From contig NZ_CP005286.1 in assembly GCF_000819445.1 (NCBI RefSeq), positions 2,542,001 to 2,606,000 of the forward strand: DNA of 64,000 nt, in the 5' to 3' direction. A program made the position numbers and the translations under genes. This DNA comes from Corynebacterium humireducens NBRC 106098 = DSM 45392 (GTDB lineage: Bacteria > Actinomycetota > Actinomycetes > Mycobacteriales > Mycobacteriaceae). Positions within the stretch are counted from its first letter, which is position 1; each line of letters starts with the position of its first letter. Below the pieces are notes generated by a model. The model was not told the origin of the DNA, did not search any database, and worked only from the letters and a program-made list of their open reading frames with translations. Shown here in pieces: positions 33,922 to 46,800 of the stretch.

Positions 33922-33944
33922 AATATAGACAAACCGGTACGTCT
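33922..33944 (-). promoter_or_regulatory. Promoter and palindromic operator of the TetR gene
   Basis: On the minus strand TATATT (33927-33922) is a good -10 box. A palindrome with arms AGAC/GTCT and centre ACCGGT (33927-33944) sits just upstream, in the -35/-10 spacer. A regulator bound there would block RNA polymerase, consistent with TetR autorepression. Confidence 0.6.
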
Positions 33945-33972
33945 TTTGACAGTCGCCCTGCATACGGGCATG

Positions 33973-33998
33973 AAAAAACCCGCCCCGAGGGGCGGGTT
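33973..33998 (-). terminator. Terminator of the GlsB-type gene
   Basis: 10-base arms AACCCGCCCC and GGGGCGGGTT with a GA loop, followed on the minus strand by a run of T (six A on the plus strand). It begins about 19 bases after the stop at 34017. Confidence 0.9.
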
Positions 33999-34016
33999 CA
34001 TGCGGGGACCCGCAGG

Positions 34017-34286
34017 CTAGCTCCGGCTGCGACCGGTCACCATGTTGACGATGGTCAGCAGGATCACCGCACCGAGCAGACAGGTGAGGAAGCTGAAGAT
34101 CAGGCCTCCGCCGGCCACGTCGACCCCCAGGAGGCTGAGGAGGAAGCCACCGAGTAGACCGCCGACCACACCGACGACGATGTTGAGCAGGAGACCCTGC
34201 TGGGCGTCCGTGCCCTTGATCTTGGAGGCGATCCAACCGGCCAGGCCGCCGATGATGATCCAACCGAGAATTCCGAGTCCGAGCAT
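34017..34286 (-). CDS. GlsB/YeaQ/YmgE-type stress membrane protein
   Basis: 89 aa with three hydrophobic helices and Gly-rich motifs (I-I-G-G-L-A-G-W-I-A, G-V-V-G-G-L-L-G-G-F), typical of the transglycosylase-associated/GlsB family induced under general stress. No catalytic residues are known for the family. AAAGGAGAA precedes the ATG. It is monocistronic with its own terminator. The 230 bases between it and the universal stress gene hold its promoter and that gene's terminator. Confidence 0.88.
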   Translation of the reverse strand: MLGLGILGWIIIGGLAGWIASKIKGTDAQQGLLLNIVVGVVGGLLGGFLLSLLGVDVAGGGLIFSFLTCLLGAVILLTIVNMVTGRSRS

Positions 34287-34466
34287 TGTGTTCTCCTTTG
34301 GTCCGTGCAGTTACCTGCCATTCATGCGTATGTGAACATGTCTAGTCTGTCACGACACCGGCGCGACCGCACGGGGCAAAGCAAAAAGTAACGGGATCGT
34401 TGCAGAAATGAACACAGATGTTGACCGCCGGGAATCCCACATAAAACAACTACCGGAAATGACAGA

Positions 34467-34499
34467 TCCCCCGTGCCGGTCCGGGACCGGCACGGGGGA
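34467..34499 (-). terminator. Terminator of the universal stress protein gene
   Basis: 14-base perfect arms (TCCCCCGTGCCGGT and complement) around a CCGGG loop, beginning 18 bases after the stop at 34517. The minus-strand downstream sequence is moderately T-rich (TCTGTCATTTC). Confidence 0.8.
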
Positions 34500-34516
34500 A
34501 CGTCGACGGGCAGAGG

Positions 34517-35413
34517 TTAGAGCGACTCGGGTCGCACCACCATCATCGGGCACGGCGCCGACTGCAGCAGCGCACGCGAGGTCGAACCGAGCAGCATGCC
34601 CTTGAAGCCGCCACGACCGTGGGAACCCACGACGAGGAGCTGCGCACCCTCGGAGTTCTCCACCAGGGCCCGCACCGGACGGTCACGCGTGATCACCTTG
34701 CGCACCTGGACGTCCGGGTACTTCTCGGTCATCGGCGCGAGACGCTCGGCCAGCATGTCGATCTGCTCACGCTCGACCTCCTCCCACTGCTGCTGGGCGG
34801 CGGACAGGCCGGCCAGCGAGGCCTGGACCTGCATGTCCATCCAGGTGTGGACGGCGACCAGCTCCGCACCGCGGGCGTGGGCCTCGGCGAAGGCGATCTC
34901 GGTGGCCTTCTGGGAGACGTCGGAACCGTCGACACCGATGACGACCGGGCCGTACTTGGTGGACTCGTCGACGGTGTTGTCCTCGCGCACGACCACGACC
35001 GGGCAGGAGGCGTGGGAGACGACGGCCGCGGAGACCGAACCCATCACCATGCCGGACAGACCACCCAGGCCACGCGAGCCCATGACGATCATGGTGACGT
35101 CACGGGACATGTCGAGCAGCATGTCGATCGGGGAGCCCTCGGCGATGGTGTGGCCGATCTTCAGCTCCGGCGCGACCTCGTGGGCGATGGCACGGGCCTC
35201 GTCGATCTTCTCCATGGTCTCGGACTGCAGGTCGTCGAAAAGCTCCTGCGGCGGGACCATGCCTTCCGCGTAGAGGAACTGCGGCATCGTGTACGACGAT
35301 GCCAGCCGCAGCGGGATGCCCCGCTTGTTGGCAGTGTTGGCTGCCCAACGGACCGCGTTGTGGGAGGCCGGGGAGCCGTCAACTGCTACAACGACGATAT
35401 CTTCCTGAGTCAT
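34517..35413 (-). CDS. Tandem universal stress protein (two UspA domains)
   Basis: 298 aa with two Usp domains (about 1-145 and 155-298). Each starts with a V-x-V-D-G-S strand and ends with the ATP-binding G-S-R-G-x-G-G or G-S-H-G-R-G-G block followed by G-S. The protein is cytosolic and probably binds ATP, as in actinobacterial tandem Usp proteins linked to stress or stasis. On the minus strand a TACAAT -10 box (35468-35463) lies about 50 bases before the ATG. GAAAGG provides the ribosome site. Confidence 0.92.
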   Translation of the reverse strand: MTQEDIVVVAVDGSPASHNAVRWAANTANKRGIPLRLASSYTMPQFLYAEGMVPPQELFDDLQSETMEKIDEARAIAHEVAPELKIGHTIAEGSPIDMLLDMSRDVTMIVMGSRGLGGLSGMVMGSVSAAVVSHASCPVVVVREDNTVDESTKYGPVVIGVDGSDVSQKATEIAFAEAHARGAELVAVHTWMDMQVQASLAGLSAAQQQWEEVEREQIDMLAERLAPMTEKYPDVQVRKVITRDRPVRALVENSEGAQLLVVGSHGRGGFKGMLLGSTSRALLQSAPCPMMVVRPESL

Positions 35414-35551
35414 CTCGTGCGCCCTTTCCTTCGTGAGGATCAGATTATGAGTATCACAAATTATTGTACCGGTTGATGACAGGTTTGAGTCAGATGTTAC
35501 AACCAGTTGACCTGGCGCCCGCAGGGCAGGATAGGCTGCTCTAAGCTGCGT

Positions 35552-35698
35552 TTACGCCGGGATGTCGATGGGTCGTGCGGCATCCGAGTTCGCCGGGTAC
35601 AGCAGGCTGTAGATGACCTTTGCGATATCGAGCATGACCGCTCCGATACCCTCAGAGGAAAAAGCGATGGCCGGGTTAAGGATTGCGTCGAAGTTCAT
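35552..35698 (-). CDS. 48-residue hypothetical peptide
   Basis: Begins M-N-F-D-A-I-L-N-P-A-I-A-F and ends in P-I-D-I-P-A. The middle (G-I-G-A-V-M-L-D-I-A-K-V-I-Y-S-L-L) is an amphipathic or weakly hydrophobic helix. A TACTCT box on the minus strand stands exactly 7 bases before the ATG, the same leaderless geometry as dnaB and hrrS here, which supports a real gene. Size and helix resemble the small secreted or porin-like proteins of Corynebacterium (PorA/PorH are 45-57 aa without signal peptides), but I see no direct homology. The start codon overlaps that of the pseudouridine synthase. Confidence 0.6.
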   Translation of the reverse strand: MNFDAILNPAIAFSSEGIGAVMLDIAKVIYSLLYPANSDAARPIDIPA

Positions 35699-36698
35699 GT
35701 CTGACAGAGTAGTACAGCCTCCCCGCGGACAACGGTCACCACTTCCGGTCCGCGACGGACTCACCGCCACCCGCGCCCGCCTCCCCGAGGACGCCGCGCC
35801 GATGACCGCCGGCGAATGGGTCGGCCACCTCATCGCCACCCAACGTCACCGTCACCCGCGTGACGACGCCCGCGCGCTCCGGCAGCGTTTCGAGGACGGC
35901 CTCGTCGTCGACCGCCGCGGAGTGGCCTTCGGCTTCGAGGACCCCGTCGCCCCCGGGCAGGACGTGTTCTTCTACCGCCTGCCGGCCCCCGAGCCCGAGG
36001 TCCCCTACGAGATCGGCATCCTCCACCGCGACCGGGACCTGCTCGTGGCCGACAAGCCACCCTTCCTGGCAACCATGCCCCGCGGGAAGCACATCACCGA
36101 GACACTCACCGTCCGCCTGCGCCGGGCGCTGGATCTTCCCGAGCTCACCCCGGCCCACCGCCTCGACCGCCTCACCTCCGGCCTGCTCCTGTGCACACTG
36201 CGTCGCGACGTCCGCGGCGCCTACCAGCAGCTCTTCGCCTCCCGCGCCGTGACCAAGACCTACGAGGCGATCGCCGTCCACGACCCGGCCCTCCAGCCGG
36301 GCACCGTGTGGCGTTCCCGCATGATCAAGGTCCCCGGCGAGATCCAGGGCCACATCGTCCCCGGGGAACCCAACGCCACCACCACACTTGTCGACGTCAT
36401 CCCCCTCACCCCCGAGGAACAGGCCACACTCGAATCCGTCCACGGCCCCTGCCCACCCCTGGCGCACTACGTCCTGCAGCCGGAGACCGGCCGCACCCAC
36501 CAGCTGCGCCTGCACATGTGGGAGGCCGGCGTCCCGATCCTCGGCGACGACATCTACCCACGGATCCACACCGAGGATGAGGAGGACTTCCGACGCCCCC
36601 TGCACCTGGTGTCCACCGGACTCTCCTTCGTAGACCCGCTCAGCGGCGAGGGCCGAACCTTCACGGCACCGCGCCGGCTGCTGCCGGTGCAGTACTGA
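35697..36698 (+). CDS. RluA-type pseudouridine synthase
   Basis: 333 aa from ATG 35697. The catalytic motif H-R-L-D-R-L-T-S-G-L-L with its essential Asp is present, as are the RluA-type L-V-A-D-K-P segment, R-T-H-Q-L-R-L-H and G-D-x-I-Y-P near the end. A short N-terminal domain replaces a clear S4 domain. It should isomerise uridines in rRNA or tRNA; the site is unknown. Two bases of its ATG are shared with the divergent peptide gene (CATG at 35696-35699). Confidence 0.85.
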   Translation: MSDRVVQPPRGQRSPLPVRDGLTATRARLPEDAAPMTAGEWVGHLIATQRHRHPRDDARALRQRFEDGLVVDRRGVAFGFEDPVAPGQDVFFYRLPAPEPEVPYEIGILHRDRDLLVADKPPFLATMPRGKHITETLTVRLRRALDLPELTPAHRLDRLTSGLLLCTLRRDVRGAYQQLFASRAVTKTYEAIAVHDPALQPGTVWRSRMIKVPGEIQGHIVPGEPNATTTLVDVIPLTPEEQATLESVHGPCPPLAHYVLQPETGRTHQLRLHMWEAGVPILGDDIYPRIHTEDEEDFRRPLHLVSTGLSFVDPLSGEGRTFTAPRRLLPVQY

Positions 36699-36772
36699 CC
36701 CGGGCCACAAGGAGGCACCCCGGGCCAGAAGGCACGGGGTGCGGATGGACGGGGTTCAGACGGGGCGGACTA

Positions 36773-37195
36773 TCACTGCTTCCAGGCGACGAAAACGTAG
36801 AGGTAGTTGCCCTCCTCCTTGACTTCCACGCCAAGGCCAGGATTACCGGTGACCGGCTTCTGGCCCGAGGGGTCGACGAAGATGTCGGCGCTGGCCTTCG
36901 GGACCCTGTGGATGCCCGCAAAGTATCCCGGCTTGGCCGGCAGATCTGCCCATCGGCAGTCGCCACAACGGCTCCGCTTGGTCCACTTCTGGGCGGAGAG
37001 GTCAACCTGGAGGAACTGCTTCAGGTAGTTGTTCAACGCCGGGTCGTAGGGGTTCCAACCCAGATACTGGTAGTAGTTGAGCGTGTCCTGCTTGAACTTC
37101 GCCACGTCAAAGCCCGGGACCGGAGGCGGATCAGGCTGAGGCTGCGGCGCGCCCCCGGAGGAGCCCTGGGAGGTCAGGTCAAAGAGGCTCTTCAC
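36773..37195 (-). pseudogene. Remnant of a secreted protein cut by the ISL3 element
   Basis: 140-residue open frame whose first four codons (GTG 37195 onward) lie inside the inverted repeat of the neighbouring insertion element, so the native start and any signal peptide are lost. What remains is a Gly/Gln/Pro-rich linker, then a domain with L-N-Y-Y-Q-Y-L-G-W, two cysteines (R-C-G-D-C-R) and a beta-rich end (G-N-Y-L-Y-V-F-V-A-W-K-Q). The pattern is vaguely like CAP/SCP extracellular domains, which I cannot confirm. It may still be expressed from the element's outward reading, since the transposase stop is in the same frame two codons upstream. Confidence 0.55.
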
Positions 37196-37209
37196 GATTT
37201 AGAGTGCGT
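37186..37209 (+). repeat. Terminal inverted repeat, left end of the ISL3 element
   Basis: Starts GGCTCTTCACGATTT and continues AGAGTGCGT. It matches the other end at 22 of 24 positions when inverted and contains the transposase stop codon (37199-37201). Confidence 0.88.
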
Positions 37210-38512
37210 TGATCCGGTTGTGTATCTGGCCGGAGTGGATCAGTGACCGCAAGATGTAGTGGTTGAGATTCCTGAACCCCAGAGCAATCCCGCGTAGATG
37301 CTCAAGCCGTCCGTTGATCGCCTCGACCGGACCGTTGGACGCCCCGATATCGAAGTACGCCAGGACATCTTCCCGCCGACGCCACAGGGTTCTCCCGAGT
37401 TGAGCCAGCTCCTCCAGACCTTTCGGCAAGCCTTTGCGCAGGGTGTTGATGATCCGGTCCATCAACTTCTTGCCCTCCGACTTCTTCGGATGCCCGTACG
37501 CCTGGATCACGTCCTGATAGAACATCCACGTCACCTCCAGGGCCACGTAGTCGTCATCGGTGGCCCACAGCATGTCCAGTCGCTGTTTCTGCCGCTCGGT
37601 GAGGTAGTCCGTCCTGGTCAGTAGCGTGCGACGGTGCTTGTACAGCGGATCGTCCTTGCGGCCCCGGCGTCCGGTGGTCTCTCGTTGGAGCCGTTGCCGG
37701 CATCCGGTGAGCTTGTCAGCTGCCAGATGGACCACGTGAAAGGGATCCATGACCTTGGTGGCGCCCGGGAGGACCTGGTCGACAGCGCTGGCGTAGCCGG
37801 TGAACCCGTCCATGGTCACGACCTGCACCTGCTCCCGGAAGCCAGGGTCGCGTTCCTGCAGCCACGTGCGCAGCACGTCTGCGCTGCGGCCTGGGCGGAT
37901 ATCCAGTAGTCGGGCCGGCCCACGTCCGTCGACCAGCGGGGTGAGGTCGACCAGGATCGTCACCAGGTTGGACGGCTGGCCTGGCTTTCGGGTGTGCTTC
38001 CAGACATGTTCGTCCACACCGAGGATCCGGACTCCATCGAGGTGGGAAGCATCGTCGTAGACGAGCTGGCGGCAGGCATCCAGTGCGACCTGGTTGACCA
38101 GCTCCCACCCGACGCCCAGCGCTGTGGCGGTCGCAGCCACGCTCATCCGGTCAATCGCTAGTCGCTGGAGGACCCAGCGGGTGACGCGGTGGGTGAGCTT
38201 GGATCGGTCATCCGCGCAGGCCAGTGAAGCCTGGAAGATCTTGCGGGGACAGGACGCCATCGTGCACAGGAATCTGGGGACGCGCACATGCAGGCGGGTG
38301 GGGAACCCCACCACCGGCAGGTCGACCAGAGTCCGGACCACGTGATCACGTTTCGTCCCGGGGTGTCCGCACTCGGGACAGGTGGTGGCCACGGCCACCG
38401 GGGTGGCGTCGATGATGGTGATGTTGCCGGCGTCAGCGGCTCCGGTGATGGTCAGGCCGATTTCTGCCGTGCGGCAGATGGTGTCGGCGACGAGGTTGCC
38501 ACTAGGCTGCAC
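37199..38512 (-). CDS. ISL3-family transposase
   Basis: 437 aa, full length for the family. An N-terminal zinc-finger region has C-P-E-C-G-H-P and a later F-L-C-x5-C-P pair, and a helix-turn-helix region follows. The DDE core shows D in I-L-G-V-D-E-H-V-W, D in V-T-M-D-G-F-T-G-Y and E in N-G-P-V-E-A-I-N-G-R. It starts at GTG 38512, about 130 bases inside the element's right end. No frameshift or stop interrupts it, so the element may be active. Confidence 0.93.
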   Translation of the reverse strand: MQPSGNLVADTICRTAEIGLTITGAADAGNITIIDATPVAVATTCPECGHPGTKRDHVVRTLVDLPVVGFPTRLHVRVPRFLCTMASCPRKIFQASLACADDRSKLTHRVTRWVLQRLAIDRMSVAATATALGVGWELVNQVALDACRQLVYDDASHLDGVRILGVDEHVWKHTRKPGQPSNLVTILVDLTPLVDGRGPARLLDIRPGRSADVLRTWLQERDPGFREQVQVVTMDGFTGYASAVDQVLPGATKVMDPFHVVHLAADKLTGCRQRLQRETTGRRGRKDDPLYKHRRTLLTRTDYLTERQKQRLDMLWATDDDYVALEVTWMFYQDVIQAYGHPKKSEGKKLMDRIINTLRKGLPKGLEELAQLGRTLWRRREDVLAYFDIGASNGPVEAINGRLEHLRGIALGFRNLNHYILRSLIHSGQIHNRINAL

Positions 38513-38616
38513 AGTAGGGTCCTGGTTCGGTCAGATGGAAGCTTCGCAACTCTCATCTTGTACCGGCCAGGACCTCTACATGTTGTGCCACCCCGAACCC
38601 CACCCCGTGGTCAGCT

Positions 38617-38640
38617 ACGCATTCCAAATCGTGAAGAGCC
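38617..38640 (-). repeat. Terminal inverted repeat, right end of the ISL3 element
   Basis: Read on the minus strand it starts GGCTCTTCACGATTT and continues GGAATGCGT, differing from the left repeat at two of 24 positions. Confidence 0.88.
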
Positions 38641-38734
38641 AATAAAAGCCAACCTACATGCAGAAACAGCTATGCGATCACTGGTAGCCGGTCTTCCCGA
38701 CGCCGGCTGCGGGGTCGGCAGTTTCTGGAATCAC

Positions 38735-38792
38735 AAAAAGGGTGGGTGGCCCCGGGCTGGAACTGTTGTTCCTGTCCCGGGGCCACCCACCC
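38735..38792 (-). terminator. rRNA operon terminator
   Basis: 17-base perfect arms (GGGTGGGTGGCCCCGGG at 38740-38756 and its complement at 38776-38792) with a 19-base loop, followed on the minus strand by TTTTT. It lies 25 bases beyond the 3' end of 5S rRNA. Confidence 0.92.
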
Positions 38793-38817
38793 TCATATTC
38801 AGTTGTTCAATTTTTTA

Positions 38818-38937
38818 GCGTCGGCGGCAACCTACTCTCCCACACCCTCCCGAGTGCAGTACCATCAGCGCGGGCAGGCTTAGCTTCCGGGTTCGGAATG
38901 GGACCGGGCGTTTCCCTGCCGCTATCAACCACCGACA
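38818..38937 (-). rRNA. rrf: 5S ribosomal RNA
   Basis: On the minus strand the sequence runs from GTGTCGGTGGTTGATAGCGG to GAGTAGGTTGCCGCCGACGC, with the conserved CCGAACCCGGAAGCTAAG core and pairing ends. Boundaries are accurate to a few bases. It is the last gene of the 16S-23S-5S operon. Confidence 0.93.
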
Positions 38938-38983
38938 CACCCACAGGACAACCACCACCACAGGTGGGGGTCCCGGTGACGGG

Positions 38984-39019
38984 CGTGTTGTGTCAGACAC
39001 TGCATAGTGGACGCGAGCA
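38984..39019 (-). other. Downstream arm of the 23S rRNA processing stem
   Basis: The block containing GCATAGTGGACGCGAGCA is the inverted complement, with few mismatches, of 42278-42312 in the 16S-23S spacer. The pair brackets 23S and should form the long stem cut by RNase III in the primary transcript. Confidence 0.7.
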
Positions 39020-39089
39020 AACCATGTGTTGCTATGTGTTGTTACGTTGCGTTGCACACACCCCACCACGAAGGGGGGTAAAGTTTGTG

Positions 39090-44108
<5,019 letters not shown>

Positions 44109-44509
44109 ACTTCTATCAGAAGAATCAGGCAGGAAAGCCCAAACCCAACCAAAAACAAACAACCAGCACACCACCACCCCACAACGAGGCGATGATGAAA
44201 ATGATTGTCCAAAATGATGATTCACAAACACCCCCACCACCAACCACCAAAGGCTGGTACCGGGGACATGTCCGCAACCCGGCCCCCACCACTTCGACGA
44301 GGAAGAAGAAGGAGGCCGGAAAAAATTCACGGCCATGATCATGCCTGCACCACAACAACTCACACCACACAACATGGTGGTGCGCATTATTTCCAGTGGC
44401 ACCCTGTCATAGAAAAGGTACCACCCGGCACACACCCACCAACCCGAACATCATACGCCCGAGGCTGGCCGGCACACACAACCAATAGACCACAAACAAA
44501 AGTACATTG

Positions 44510-44536
44510 GCACACTATTGAGTTCTCACACAACAC
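44510..44536 (-). promoter_or_regulatory. rRNA leader antitermination/processing element
   Basis: On the minus strand the motif GAGAACTCAATAGTGTGC, preceded by GTGTTGTGT, is the conserved actinobacterial rRNA leader element. A near copy (GAGAACTGTATAGTGG) recurs in the 16S-23S spacer. The rest of 44109-44598 is leader RNA without genes. Confidence 0.55.
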
Positions 44537-44598
44537 TTGCACACCTCGACACACACCCGGGAGAATATCCCTGGCACCGGTCTTGGCGACGAGTTACG

Positions 44599-44628
44599 AA
44601 CTTACCGAAGTGATCCGACCGAAGTCAA
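44599..44628 (-). promoter_or_regulatory. rRNA operon promoter
   Basis: On the minus strand TTGACT (44628-44623) and TAAGTT (44604-44599) are 18 bases apart, about 490 bases upstream of 16S. This is the best sigma-A-type promoter in the leader. Further promoters may lie between here and the GntR gene, where 44640-44860 holds no gene. Confidence 0.65.
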
Positions 44629-44861
44629 ATCCGTGTTCTGTTCGTGAATTTTTCTTAGCTTGTCAGGGCCTGTTTTCCTGCCGCCTACTCACATCCAGCA
44701 CTCCCTGGTGGGGGTGTTGTCTGCGGGGCGTTGTCGGTCGCGCTGACTCACATAAAGTTACACACCCCCACACACCAACACAAATCCCCAGCTCACAGCA
44801 CCTAAACGTCACACACCACACACGCCGATCGGCACCCAACAGGCAATCGTGAGCGCCTACG

Positions 44862-45236
44862 TCAGCGGTAGAGTCCCCGGCTCTCGGCGACAGCCTCGAT
44901 GAGTGTCCGCACCTCTGCGCGGGTGAAGTCGAGCTTGGCGGCTTCGTCGACAAGCGGGACCAGGAAGTTGGCCGCGAAGTCCTCGCGCCGGCGGGCGAGG
45001 ATGATGTCCCGCGCCCGTGGGGTGACGAACATGCCGAGGCCGCGCCTCTTCTCCAGGATCCCCCGGTCGGCGAGGAGTGTGAGTCCCCGGCGGGCGGTGG
45101 CGGGGTTGATGTCGTGGAAGTCGGCGAGCTCGTTGGTTGAGGGGGCGCGCGATCCGGGGGAGAGGGTGCCGTCGATGATGCCGTCCTCGATGAGTCCGGC
45201 GATCTGACGGAACAGTGGGGCGGTTGTATCGTCCAT
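44862..45236 (-). CDS. GntR-family regulator, YtrA type
   Basis: 124 aa from ATG 45236 with GAAGAG at a normal distance; a GTG two codons earlier is less likely. A winged helix (P-L-F-R-Q-I-A-G-L-I, then P-S-T-N-E-L-A, N-P-A-T-A-R-R-G-L and G-L-G-M-F-V) is followed by only a short helical tail, the layout of the YtrA subfamily. Such regulators usually sit with ABC-transporter genes, but none is present here. It is placed upstream of the rRNA operon in the same direction. A loose inverted repeat (GGTTGATTA ... ACTAACC near 45252) may be its operator. Confidence 0.85.
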   Translation of the reverse strand: MDDTTAPLFRQIAGLIEDGIIDGTLSPGSRAPSTNELADFHDINPATARRGLTLLADRGILEKRRGLGMFVTPRARDIILARRREDFAANFLVPLVDEAAKLDFTRAEVRTLIEAVAESRGLYR

Positions 45237-45429
45237 CGGCACTCTTCAGCGGTTGATTACATCACTAACCAACCTATCGGCGAGATTACGATCCGGCAAC
45301 CGTCACCCCCTGCCACCTGCGTGAATGCCGGGAATCCCCTGCCCGCCATCGACGTGGCGCCCCGGGTTAAGGCATGCTGGTGGGGAAGAAACTCACCTTA
45401 GATACCGGACAAAAAAGAAATTAGGAGCC

Positions 45430-46791
45430 ATGCTTGAACGCACACTTGTCTTCGTCGACACCTCTTATCTCCTCGCGAGTTTCTACAACTCGTGGGAGAC
45501 GGGTGCTCGTGCGCAGTTAGAAATTGATCTCCCCGAGGTCGTCAACGTCCTCGGGTCGATGATCCAGAACCAGCTCCATCAGCCGATTCACCGGCAGCTC
45601 TGGTACGACGGCATCCCCGAGTCGGGGCCGCACCGCTACCAGCGGGCCCTCCGGACCTGCGACGGCGTGCAGCTGCGCGCCGGCCAGCTCATCGAGTGGG
45701 GCGAGCGCCGTACCCAGAAGGCCGTGGACACCCGCCTGGTCGCGGACATGGTCGTTGCCGCCTGCCGCCAGCAGGTCTCCGACATCGTCCTCGTCTCCGG
45801 CGACGCCGACATGATCCCCGGCGTCAACGAGGCCACCAACCACGGCATCCGTGTCCATCTCTACGGCTTCGGCTGGGACTCCATGTCCTCGGCCCTGCGC
45901 CACGCCTGTGATTCCACGACCATCCTCGATCCGCGGGAGGACTTCGCCGAGGCCATGCAGCTGCAGGTTCTCGAGGGTCCGCTGCCGCCAGTCGTGCGCG
46001 ACCGCCCGCTGTCCGACGCCGAGCCCATCGAGGACCTCGGCATGACGGCGGTGCCCAGCCCGCACGGCGCACCCCGGGCCGAGAGCACCGAGAGCACCGA
46101 CACCGCCGAGACTCCGGCGGCCCCCCACTCCCCCACCGTCCCGGCGGAGGACTGCAGCCCGGCCGAGGGCACCTTCGCCCCGGCCAGCCCGTTGTCGCAG
46201 GCCCCGTCGCCGGTGGAGGCCGCCGTCCAGGAGGCGGCCGCGGTGTCGGCGCAGCCGGAGCCGCTCCGCCCGCCGCAGCAGGCCTCCGAGATCGACGACG
46301 CCGACATGCCGCTCCCCGAGCGGCCCCTGCAGGAGGACCGCACTCCGACACAGCCGCCCGCCCCCGCGGCGGCGGAGAAGGAGAAGGAGGGGGACGTCGA
46401 GAAGCAGGAGGAGGAGACGCCGAAGCCGGCTCCCCGTCCGGCGGCCCCGAAGCCGTCGATGATGGCTCCCCGCCGGAAGCTGCGTTCGCGTTATGTGCCG
46501 CTGCCGGAGGAGGTCTGGTCCTCGGCCGGTTTCCAGACGCCCTTCGACGTCGGTCAGCAGTACGCGACCTGGTGGTACGAGAATGCCGCCACGTCGGAGC
46601 AGCGTGACCAGGCACATCTGCTCTCCGGTGGCGGCCTGCCCCCGGAGATCGACCGTCCGCTGCTGCAGTTCGCGTGCGAGACCCTCCACGAGTACACGCT
46701 CAGCGAGTCGCAGCGCGTCAACCTCCGGGACGGGTTCCACTCCGGGATCCGCGGCGTACTGATCAACTTCCGCCGCGAGATCCGCGAGTAG
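45430..46791 (+). CDS. NYN (PIN-like) domain protein with long acidic linker
   Basis: 453 aa from ATG 45430 (TTAGGAG 5 bases upstream). Residues 1-185 form a NYN/LabA-type PIN-fold nuclease domain: V-F-V-D-T-S-Y-L, K-A-V-D-T-R-L-V-A-D-M-V and V-L-V-S-G-D-A-D-M-I-P supply the acidic metal-binding residues. Residues about 200-375 are a disordered Pro/Ala/Glu-rich linker. The last 80 residues form a separate helical domain (P-L-P-E-E-V-W-S-S-A-G-F). The family is thought to process RNA; its target here is unknown. Confidence 0.85.
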   Translation: MLERTLVFVDTSYLLASFYNSWETGARAQLEIDLPEVVNVLGSMIQNQLHQPIHRQLWYDGIPESGPHRYQRALRTCDGVQLRAGQLIEWGERRTQKAVDTRLVADMVVAACRQQVSDIVLVSGDADMIPGVNEATNHGIRVHLYGFGWDSMSSALRHACDSTTILDPREDFAEAMQLQVLEGPLPPVVRDRPLSDAEPIEDLGMTAVPSPHGAPRAESTESTDTAETPAAPHSPTVPAEDCSPAEGTFAPASPLSQAPSPVEAAVQEAAAVSAQPEPLRPPQQASEIDDADMPLPERPLQEDRTPTQPPAPAAAEKEKEGDVEKQEEETPKPAPRPAAPKPSMMAPRRKLRSRYVPLPEEVWSSAGFQTPFDVGQQYATWWYENAATSEQRDQAHLLSGGGLPPEIDRPLLQFACETLHEYTLSESQRVNLRDGFHSGIRGVLINFRREIRE

Positions 46792-46800
46792 CTCCCTGTT

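Larger units (their letters stand above)
37186..38640 (-). mobile_element. ISL3-family insertion sequence (IS31831/IS1207-like)
   Basis: 1455 bases bounded by imperfect terminal inverted repeats that share GGCTCTTCACGATTT at the outer ends. The single transposase gene is full length. Size and terminal sequence agree with corynebacterial ISL3 elements such as IS31831 and IS1207. The 8 flanking bases (gtcaaaga on the left, aataaaag on the right) do not match, so no target duplication is visible. Confidence 0.9.

Noticed and set aside
37178-38648. 8-base target-site duplication of the ISL3 element
   Set aside because: The flanks gtcaaaga and aataaaag do not match, also when shifted by one or two bases.
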